Shown here: positions 7,448 to 14,406 of the stretch, piece by piece
How the letters are laid out: the number at the start of each line of letters is the position of its first letter
Numbering within the stretch: the first letter of the stretch is position 1
From: UBA1181 sp045113275
GTDB lineage: Bacteria > Bacteroidota > Bacteroidia > Bacteroidales > Paludibacteraceae
Length of the DNA: 30,723 bases
Direction of reading: 5' to 3'
Assembly (NCBI GenBank): GCA_045113275.1
Contig: JBGUIU010000108.1
Coordinates: 1 to 30,723 of the forward strand
The notes under the pieces: model-generated
Told to the model about the DNA's origin: nothing
Database searches by the model: none
The model's input: the letters and a program-made list of their open reading frames with translations, nothing else
Made by a program: the position numbers and the translations under genes

Positions 7448-7690
7448 ATGAAGATAAAGAGTGATTGTATCGTTAGTCCGGAGGGCTTTTTGTTAAATCC
7501 GCGCAGTGGGGAGAGCTTCTCTCTTAATGCATCAGCGATGGATCTTTTTTCTCTGTTGAAAACAGAACAGACAGAGGAGAGTTTACTTTTGTATCTTCAG
7601 GAGATGTATGATGTTGACCTTCCTACTTTGCAAGCAGATTTGAGTGATTTTCTATTTCTTTTACGATATAAAGAATTATTGGATGAGTAG
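7448..7690 (+). CDS. PqqD-like peptide-binding protein (RRE fold)
   Basis: The 80-residue protein has the PqqD pattern: an N-terminal strand pair (CIVSPEGFLLNPRSGESFSLN), a helix starting ASAMDLFSLLK, a spacer, and the helix LQADLSDFLFLLRYKELL. PqqD-type domains are RiPP recognition elements that bind the leader of a substrate peptide and hand it to a modifying enzyme. This one is free-standing and lies first in a six-gene operon, overlapping the ATP-grasp gene by 8 bases. A plausible target is the YxxPxL tail on the decarboxylase two genes downstream. The ATG at 7448 is preferred over the in-frame TTG at 7424, which lies in the likely promoter. The family is fairly clear, the ligand inferred. 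Confidence 0.8.
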   Translation: MKIKSDCIVSPEGFLLNPRSGESFSLNASAMDLFSLLKTEQTEESLLLYLQEMYDVDLPTLQADLSDFLFLLRYKELLDE

Positions 7691-8762
7691 GCGGTTAACA
7701 ATAGCGGTGAGTGGACTTAATGCAATAGATAATCCAGGACCAGGCGTCTCTGTTCTTCGAAGTTTGCGTGAGTCATCTTTCAAGGATGCACGATTGGTGG
7801 GACTCTGTTATAGTCCGTTGGAACCGGGTGTCTATATGAAGGATTTGGTGGATGTCTGTTATGAGATGCCATATCCCAGTGAAGGGGCGGATGTGCTTTG
7901 GAATCGATTGATGTATATTCATTCGAAAGATCCGATTGATGTTATCATACCCAATTTTGATTCGGAACTGCATCCCTATATCAAGTTGCAGAGTCGGTTG
8001 CGAACGGAGTTGGGGATTCGTCTGATCATCCCGACACCGGAGCAGTTTGATATGAGACAGAAGAGTTCATTGCCAGAACTGGGTGAAAAAGCTCATATTG
8101 CGGTGCCGGCCAGTAAGAATTATTATTCGATAGATGAACTCTTAATGGAGAAGGAGAAGATGGAATATCCATTGGTGGTGAAAGGACGTTATTATGAGGC
8201 ATCAATCGTGTATGATAAAGAACAGATGTATGCTGCTTTCCATAAGATATCTTTGGCATGGGGATTCCCTATCATCGTACAAAGATATGTATCGGGAACA
8301 GAGTATAATCTTATAGGCGTAGGAGATGGACGAGGCGAGTTGTTGTCGGCTGTATCCATGCGAAAGATGTTTATCACGGATAAAGGGAAAGCATGGTCTG
8401 GAATTACCATTGATGATAAACCCTTGATGGAGCTTGCCCGACGGTTTGTTGCTGCCACTCAATGGATGGGATCCTTTGAGTTAGAGTTGATGAAATCCAA
8501 TGATGGAGAGTATCATCTGTTGGAGGTGAATCCGCGGATTCCTGCGTGGTGTTATTTGGCAACTGCAGCGGGACAGAATATTCCTGAGTTGATTGTGAAG
8601 ATGGCACTGGAGCAAGATGTGTTACCGTATCAATCCTATCAGGTAGGGAAATTGTTTATACGATATTCGTGGGATATGATTGTTGATTATTCGGATTTCG
8701 GAACCTTTTCAGTAAAAAGTGAGTTGTCTTATGATCATGAAAAAAAAGTGAATGCTGAGTGA
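7683..8762 (+). CDS. ATP-grasp ligase of the carbamoyl-phosphate-synthase-like group
   Basis: The 359-residue protein has an N-terminal pre-ATP-grasp Rossmann part (VSGLNAIDNPGPGVSVLRSL, residues 9-28) and an ATP-grasp domain. Within it are PLVVKGRYYEAS (163-174), the VQRYVSGTEYNL hinge strand (199-210) and the metal-binding elements FELELM and LLEVNPRIPAW (279-289). ATP-grasp enzymes activate a carboxylate as an acyl phosphate and join it to an amine or thiol. In an operon with a leader-binding PqqD-like protein, the natural inference is ligation of an amino acid or peptide, but the substrate cannot be read. The ATG at 7683 overlaps the stop of the preceding gene; the 3' end overlaps or abuts the decarboxylase gene, indicating translational coupling. 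Confidence 0.85.
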   Translation: MSRRLTIAVSGLNAIDNPGPGVSVLRSLRESSFKDARLVGLCYSPLEPGVYMKDLVDVCYEMPYPSEGADVLWNRLMYIHSKDPIDVIIPNFDSELHPYIKLQSRLRTELGIRLIIPTPEQFDMRQKSSLPELGEKAHIAVPASKNYYSIDELLMEKEKMEYPLVVKGRYYEASIVYDKEQMYAAFHKISLAWGFPIIVQRYVSGTEYNLIGVGDGRGELLSAVSMRKMFITDKGKAWSGITIDDKPLMELARRFVAATQWMGSFELELMKSNDGEYHLLEVNPRIPAWCYLATAAGQNIPELIVKMALEQDVLPYQSYQVGKLFIRYSWDMIVDYSDFGTFSVKSELSYDHEKKVNAE

Positions 8763-8763
8763 T

Positions 8764-10095
8764 ATGGGAGAAAAGAAAGTATATGAAAGACCTTTGTTGA
8801 AGAGTATAGAGTCTTCGATGCCGGGAAAAACAGGTATGCCGGCATCTGTTTCTGTCGTTTCAGAAATAGATGGTGTCTCTTTGGAGTTGTTGGCTTCTAA
8901 GAATGGTACGCCGTTATTCGTTTTTTCAGAAATGCAGATTCGCTCTAACATTAGGAAAGCTCGTCAGGCTTTCTTGACAAGGTATAAGTCGGTTGCATTT
9001 GCATGGTCATACAAGACCAACTACTTATCATCTATTTGTCGCTTGTTTCATGAAGAGGGTAGTTGGGCGGAAGTCGTTTCCGGCATGGAGTATCAGAAGG
9101 CTATTGATAATGGATGCGACCCGACTAAGATTATATTCAATGGGGCTGCGAAATCAGAAGCAGATCTGATTCGAGCTGTACAGAATGATTCTTTGATACA
9201 TATCGATAATAGCAGAGAGTTGTGTCTGCTTGTGTCAATCGCTAAAGCACAGAACCGCAAAGCAAGAGTGGCTATTCGTGTGAATATGGATGTCGGTACC
9301 TATCCTCGTTGGGATCGTTTTGGTTTTAATTATGAAAACGGTTCAGCATGGCAAGCCATCGCTCAGGTGATGAAAGAAGAGAACTTGGATCTGGTGGGAC
9401 TGCATTGTCATGTGGGAACATTCATTCTTTCGACCGATATATATCGAAAGGCAACCCATAAGATGGCTGATCTGGCATGTCGTATAGAACGTGAATATGC
9501 ACATTCACTTTCGTATATCGATATGGGAGGTGGATTTGCCTCTAAAAACACCTTGAAGGGCTCCTATGAGAATGGTGCTGAGTTGGCTCCTTCCATGGAG
9601 GAGTATGCGGAAGCGATTACGTCTGTGTTGATGAACACACCGTTCCCTTCCAGACAGATGCCTATGCTGATTCTGGAGACAGGAAGAGCCTTGATTGACG
9701 ATGCTGGCTATTTATTGTCCTCTGTCCTGACAACGAAACGGTTGGCAGATGGCAGATCGAATGTAGTGATAGATGCAGGTGTGAATTTATTGTTCACATC
9801 GTTTTGGTATAATCATAAAGTGTCGGTGGTGCAGGCACCAACGACTTGTATTGAGGAGACACGTTTGACAGGACCGTTGTGTATGAATATAGATGTGATA
9901 CGCGATCGCGTATCGTTGCCATTGCTAAATCCTGGTCAGTTGTTGCTATTCCATTATGTGGGAGCGTACAATGTGACGCAATGGATGCAGTTCATCGAAT
10001 ACAGACCATCAATTGTTATGGTAAAAGAAAAAGGAGAAGTGAAAACAATACGTCGTGCAGAAGATTATGATTATGTGACGGCGTTAGAAGAATGA
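8764..10095 (+). CDS. PLP-dependent decarboxylase (DAP-decarboxylase fold) with an N-terminal leader-like tail
   Basis: The 443-residue protein has the fold-III decarboxylase layout of LysA. The PLP-binding lysine is in WSYKTN (K84), HCHVG lies at 214-218, the PLP phosphate loop GGGFAS at 255-260, ETGRAL at 305-310, and GPLCMNID with Cys373. In true diaminopimelate decarboxylases this last segment reads GPxCES/D, and Glu-Ser helps bind the substrate. Here it is Met-Asn, so another amino acid is likely decarboxylated. The first 25 residues precede the barrel and carry YERPLL (Y7, P10, L12) and PGKTG, which resemble the YxxPxL...G...T leader signature bound by RRE proteins. An ATG at 8752 would add four residues and overlap the preceding gene. 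Confidence 0.85.
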   Translation: MGEKKVYERPLLKSIESSMPGKTGMPASVSVVSEIDGVSLELLASKNGTPLFVFSEMQIRSNIRKARQAFLTRYKSVAFAWSYKTNYLSSICRLFHEEGSWAEVVSGMEYQKAIDNGCDPTKIIFNGAAKSEADLIRAVQNDSLIHIDNSRELCLLVSIAKAQNRKARVAIRVNMDVGTYPRWDRFGFNYENGSAWQAIAQVMKEENLDLVGLHCHVGTFILSTDIYRKATHKMADLACRIEREYAHSLSYIDMGGGFASKNTLKGSYENGAELAPSMEEYAEAITSVLMNTPFPSRQMPMLILETGRALIDDAGYLLSSVLTTKRLADGRSNVVIDAGVNLLFTSFWYNHKVSVVQAPTTCIEETRLTGPLCMNIDVIRDRVSLPLLNPGQLLLFHYVGAYNVTQWMQFIEYRPSIVMVKEKGEVKTIRRAEDYDYVTALEE

Positions 10096-10115
10096 AAAAA
10101 AGATATTGAGATTGT

Positions 10116-12263
10116 ATGAAAGAGGCATTGAATCTTTTTCTTAAGAGTATAGTTTATAGTTATTCTGCCATCTTCTTCTCAAGAAGCAGATGGTTCGGTA
10201 TCCTATTGCTTTCGCTTACTATGTTATATCCTGCGCAAGGCGTATGTGGGTTGTTCTGTTGTATGATGGTTAACTCCATGTCGATCATGCTCAATTTGAA
10301 TAAATATAAGATAGAGACGGGACTGTATGGATTCAATGCTGTGTTGATAGGCATAGCATTAGGAGCGTTTTTCACTTATGATGCGTTGCTGATTGCACTT
10401 ATTTTTGCGTTGTCTGTATTGGTGCTGTTGCTGACGATTGCTATGGATGGTTGGTTGCAGAAATATGGATTACCTTTTTTGGCTTTTCCGTTCCTGCTCT
10501 GTCTGTGGCTTGTCTTATTGGTGTTCCAACAAACTGATGGATATGTGGATGTTAATGTCTTCCCGATGACGACTCAGCATGCACTCTCGGTTGGTTATTT
10601 CTCCGTTGAGGCGATAGAGGAACTGGCTTTCTGGCAATATCTTCCGCAGCCGATGCTATTCTATTTAAAGAGTTTAGGATATGTCTTCTTTCAGTCCGAT
10701 ATCCTTTCAGGAACATTGTTGATGCTGGCTCTGCTGTGCTTCTCTCGTATAGCATTTTGCTCAACCCTCTTGGGCTTCGTCATGGCTTATTTCTGCTATG
10801 GATGGTTCGAATTTGACATCTTCCATATCCCCTTTATGTATTTTGGTTTTAACTTTATATTTACCTCTTTGGCGCTGGGCGGATGTTATTTGGTGCCATC
10901 CAAAACAACGTATGCATGGATATTGCTTTTGATTCCAGCTCAGTATCTCGTTGTCTTTTCATCTACTCGTCTGTTGTCGTATTTTATGTTGCCAACATTC
11001 TCCTTGGCATTCTGTCTTGTGAGTGTTTTGTTCTTGTATTTGATGAAACGAAGAGAGGTGCTGTCAAGCCCTTATTTCTCGTATTTCTTGGAAGCTACAC
11101 CAGAGGATAATATATATTATCATTCGGTCAATAAGGAGCGTTTTGATTATCTGAACTATTATCCTTTTTCACTTCCGTTTATGGGCGAATGGAAGGTGAC
11201 CCAGGCGTATGATGGCGAATATACACATCAGGGCTTGTGGCGACATGCCTTGGATTTCCAATTGGAAATAGATGGCGCTATCTATAAGGATGATGGGTAT
11301 ATGTTGACAGATTATTATTGTTATGGTAAGCCTGTTATTGCGGTCTCGTCTGGTAGCATTGTGGATCTGCAAAATAATGTAGTCGATAATCCGATAGGGA
11401 AGAAGAACATCGAACAGAATTGGGGTAATTATGTGTTGATAAAACATACTGATACATTGTATTCCTTGGTAGCTCATCTGAAAACGGATTCTATTCGGTT
11501 TCAGATTGGCGATACGGTTCGAAAAGGGGATATATTAGGTTTATGCGGAAACTCAGGTCTCTCGCCATATCCTCATTTGCACTTCCAGTTTCAATCCTCG
11601 TCGTATGTGGGAGCTCCTACGTTGGAGTATAAGTTGTCTTCTTATTTCTGTAAAAATGAATTGAACTTGTCTCTCCCTGTGTCTTCTGGTATTCCGAAAA
11701 AAGATGATGTCGTTTCGAATATGATCTTTGATTCTGTTATGGCGGATCGATATAAGTTTATTGTAGGTAATCGTATGACTGCCTTTTCAGATAAATTTGG
11801 AGAAGAGACGTGGGAGGTCTGCATGGAGTACGGATATAATTATTTGTATTGTCATCAGACAGGGGCAAAAGCATGGTATGCGTATCGTGAAGAAGACTTC
11901 TGTTTCCAACGATATGAAGGTGAAAAGAACTGCAATTTGTTTTATTTCTTCTTGTCTAACTACAGAGTCTATTTCTTATCGGAAAAATATCAGTTGGAAG
12001 AGAAATATCCACTGACATTAAAGGCGAATACCCCATTGGGATGGATTCAAGATATCTGTTCGCCCGTATTTTTCTTTATGGATTACAGTTATAGGGTAGA
12101 ATCGATGGATGGAGGAGCGTTGCGGACAAAATGGATCAAAAAGATATGTAAAAAGGAGATAGCCAATGTTTCTTTTGAGACAATGTATCAGTTTAACCAA
12201 ATAAAAAATGTAAAGGTATCCGACAAGCAGTCTGTATGGAACATACAAATCAATAAAAAATGA
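10116..12263 (+). CDS. Urea-transporter-like membrane domain fused to an M23 metallopeptidase
   Basis: The 715-residue protein begins with about 310 residues of membrane helices, including GLYGFNAVLIGIALGAFF (about residues 69-86), the characteristic motif of urea transporters. A linker of about 40 residues leads to a LytM/M23-type domain (about 345-510). This shows the zinc and active-site motifs HALD (H near 376), a VAHL segment and PHLHFQ (HxH), with the family pattern GNSGLSPYPHLHF. A further 200 residues of unknown fold follow, ending in polar repeats of Lys and Asn. M23 enzymes cut peptidoglycan cross-links or stem peptides, so the C-terminal part should face the periplasm. It starts 20 bases behind the decarboxylase and overlaps the next gene by 4 bases. 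No urease genes lie nearby. Confidence 0.85.
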   Translation: MKEALNLFLKSIVYSYSAIFFSRSRWFGILLLSLTMLYPAQGVCGLFCCMMVNSMSIMLNLNKYKIETGLYGFNAVLIGIALGAFFTYDALLIALIFALSVLVLLLTIAMDGWLQKYGLPFLAFPFLLCLWLVLLVFQQTDGYVDVNVFPMTTQHALSVGYFSVEAIEELAFWQYLPQPMLFYLKSLGYVFFQSDILSGTLLMLALLCFSRIAFCSTLLGFVMAYFCYGWFEFDIFHIPFMYFGFNFIFTSLALGGCYLVPSKTTYAWILLLIPAQYLVVFSSTRLLSYFMLPTFSLAFCLVSVLFLYLMKRREVLSSPYFSYFLEATPEDNIYYHSVNKERFDYLNYYPFSLPFMGEWKVTQAYDGEYTHQGLWRHALDFQLEIDGAIYKDDGYMLTDYYCYGKPVIAVSSGSIVDLQNNVVDNPIGKKNIEQNWGNYVLIKHTDTLYSLVAHLKTDSIRFQIGDTVRKGDILGLCGNSGLSPYPHLHFQFQSSSYVGAPTLEYKLSSYFCKNELNLSLPVSSGIPKKDDVVSNMIFDSVMADRYKFIVGNRMTAFSDKFGEETWEVCMEYGYNYLYCHQTGAKAWYAYREEDFCFQRYEGEKNCNLFYFFLSNYRVYFLSEKYQLEEKYPLTLKANTPLGWIQDICSPVFFFMDYSYRVESMDGGALRTKWIKKICKKEIANVSFETMYQFNQIKNVKVSDKQSVWNIQINKK

Positions 12264-13774
12264 ATAGAATAATACGAACATATCTTTTCTGTATGTTTTG
12301 TTCTTTGTCTGTGATGGCAGAGAATAAAGATTCTTATTGTTCTATAGATAGTATTGCTCCATGGAATCTGAAGTTTGAAGAGTCCAAAAGAATTGGTCTC
12401 ACATGGTTGGACTTTGGCGATTATGCAAATGCTTATTACTATTTGACTACGGCCTATGATCAAGATGCAACTGATATGGCTGTACGTGCAGGGTTGGATC
12501 GTGCATCTTATTACATGAATCGAAAGAGTTTTGTGAGTACATATCAAAAGAAACAGTCGGTGTATGCAGAGTGTTCGTGGCTTCATCAGTCGCATGAATG
12601 TTCGGGTAATGCAGATTATATATCGTCAGGTGGTTATAATTTGAAGGATGGTATTTCGCTTCGTGGAGCGTATGATAGAAATATTAATCAGCGCTTATCG
12701 GTAAGTCAGTCCATAGGTATCACCAAACAAGGGTATATCAGTCTGTTCGATGTAGGAGAGGAGAATCTGTTTTCAGATGAATTAGATGCCCATACGTTTG
12801 ATTATGGAGCCGAAGCGAATCTGTTGCACAGGAATGGCTGGCGTTTCTCGGTGTTTGGTAAGATCATGGTTTCGAAGCAGGAGGTGAGTGTTTATGATTT
12901 TGATTCGATAGCGTATGCCAATGATCAGCAAAACAATAATAACACGGTCGATCCAATGCAAATATGGAATCCATGGCATAATGGTAATAATAATCCATGG
13001 AATGGATTCTATAACAATAACTGGAATAATAATTTCTATAATGGATGGAATTATAATCCTTATGCGTATGGGTACGGATATGGCTATCGGAACAGTTACT
13101 TTGATTATTTCTATAGAGAGTACATGAAATACTATCAAAACTCACAATATAATGAAGAAGACTATCGGGAACAACTGTTAAAGTATTATACCAGTGAAAA
13201 GAAATCTGACAGAAGGTTTTCTTTCATATTGGGAGCTTCTGTCGGAAAGTATTATAAACACCATGATTTTCTGTTCCGTACCTCCTTCTTGAGGTCTCCT
13301 GTCTATAATGTTGTACAAATAGGTGCATATTATGTATGGTATCCTAAAGGTGATTTAAGTCTTTATGTACAAGGGAAAATCATCTATTTATGGCGAAAAG
13401 AAAAAGGGAAAACAGAAACGGTTGGCTTAGAGGATCTGCGAAATAAAAAGATTGCGAAATGTCCTATATTTGAAGCTTCTGTGGGACGAAGGATGTTGCC
13501 TTTTTTATGGTTAAAAGGATCTTTTTTGTACGGAGATTTAAGAGGAAGTGAAGATTGTGGAGTAAATGTTGTATATTTGCTAAGTGATGGAACACGTTTT
13601 CGATGTTCAGCACAAGTGATTGTTCCGTTGCAGAATAGGTGGAATGTATATGCGACGTATCGCGTAACAAATAGAATGGCTACAGTATCAAGTTTTGACG
13701 TAAATGCTTTTTATTTAGCCTCAGAGAATGTATATGATCATGTTTTATCATTGGGTGTAAAATGGGAATTTTAA
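12260..13774 (+). CDS. Secreted outer-membrane-type protein with an Asn/Trp/Tyr-rich insert
   Basis: The 504-residue protein has a signal peptide (residues 1-20, cut after VMA) and a helical part (about 35-95) that resembles a TPR pair (GDYANAYYYLTTAYDQDATD). After this come many alternating hydrophobic strands ending in VKWEF, whose final Phe is typical of outer-membrane barrels. A low-complexity stretch at about residues 217-280 is rich in Asn, Trp, Tyr and Gly (NNNPWNGFYNNNWNNN and similar). It probably forms a long loop. The gene overlaps its upstream neighbour by ATGA and the downstream TPR gene by 13 bases. I do not recognise a named family; the beta-barrel reading is inference. Confidence 0.7.
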   Translation: MNRIIRTYLFCMFCSLSVMAENKDSYCSIDSIAPWNLKFEESKRIGLTWLDFGDYANAYYYLTTAYDQDATDMAVRAGLDRASYYMNRKSFVSTYQKKQSVYAECSWLHQSHECSGNADYISSGGYNLKDGISLRGAYDRNINQRLSVSQSIGITKQGYISLFDVGEENLFSDELDAHTFDYGAEANLLHRNGWRFSVFGKIMVSKQEVSVYDFDSIAYANDQQNNNNTVDPMQIWNPWHNGNNNPWNGFYNNNWNNNFYNGWNYNPYAYGYGYGYRNSYFDYFYREYMKYYQNSQYNEEDYREQLLKYYTSEKKSDRRFSFILGASVGKYYKHHDFLFRTSFLRSPVYNVVQIGAYYVWYPKGDLSLYVQGKIIYLWRKEKGKTETVGLEDLRNKKIAKCPIFEASVGRRMLPFLWLKGSFLYGDLRGSEDCGVNVVYLLSDGTRFRCSAQVIVPLQNRWNVYATYRVTNRMATVSSFDVNAFYLASENVYDHVLSLGVKWEF

Positions 13775-14373
13775 AGAAACTTTTTTTTACAATTGTTGTG
13801 ATGACTCTGTCGGTTGGTGTAATGGCTCAAGATATTAAAAGTGAGGCCTTTCGAAAAAGTTATGCTTATGAGGCATCCAAACAATATGCAAATGCTATTA
13901 GTGAATTGTTGTCATTGAGAATGGACACCTATGCGGTCAATTTAAGATTAGGGTGGCTTTATTATATCAATGGTGATTATAAAAACTCTTTGTTTTACTA
14001 TTCACGAAGCATTCAGTCCAGACCTACTTCTATCGAAGCTCGGTTTGGTTATGTCCTGCCTGCTGCCAAATTAAAAGCATGGGATAAGGTTGCTGCTCAG
14101 TACGAAGCTATATTAAAGCAGGATCCGAACAATAGTAAGGCCAATTATTATAGAGGCTTGATGTATTATAATATTGGTGAATATGCCAAAGCAGCTCCTT
14201 ATTTTGACCGTATTGAGGCGCTCTATCCTTTTGATTATGATATCGTTATACTTTCAGCTTGGAACTCTTATTATTTAAAGAAAATAGAAAAAGCTAAACA
14301 GTTGTTTAATCAGGCATTGATTATACAACCCAGTAGTGAGTCTGCTATGCAGGGAATTAAAGCATGTAAATAG
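13762..14373 (+). CDS. Periplasmic TPR-repeat protein
   Basis: The 203-residue protein has a signal peptide (LFFTIVVMTLSVGVMAQ, cut before residue 23). It then shows about four tetratricopeptide repeats with clear spacing (SKQYANAISELLSL; YYINGDYKNSLFYYSRSIQSRP; KAWDKVAAQYEAILKQDP; YYNIGEYAKAAPYFDRI; KKIEKAKQLFNQALIIQPSS). TPR proteins act as scaffolds for other proteins. It is the last gene of the six-gene operon, overlapping the barrel-type protein by 13 bases, and may hold that protein or the M23 domain in the periplasm. No specific partner can be read. Confidence 0.85.
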   Translation: MGILKKLFFTIVVMTLSVGVMAQDIKSEAFRKSYAYEASKQYANAISELLSLRMDTYAVNLRLGWLYYINGDYKNSLFYYSRSIQSRPTSIEARFGYVLPAAKLKAWDKVAAQYEAILKQDPNNSKANYYRGLMYYNIGEYAKAAPYFDRIEALYPFDYDIVILSAWNSYYLKKIEKAKQLFNQALIIQPSSESAMQGIKACK

Positions 14374-14406
14374 AGGTTTTGATAATCCTGTTTACTTTAC
14401 CTAGAC

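Noticed and set aside
12782..13145. Overlapping minus- and plus-strand frames in the Asn-rich region
   Set aside because: They are Ile- or Ser-rich shadows created by the low-complexity AAT/TGG codons of the real gene.
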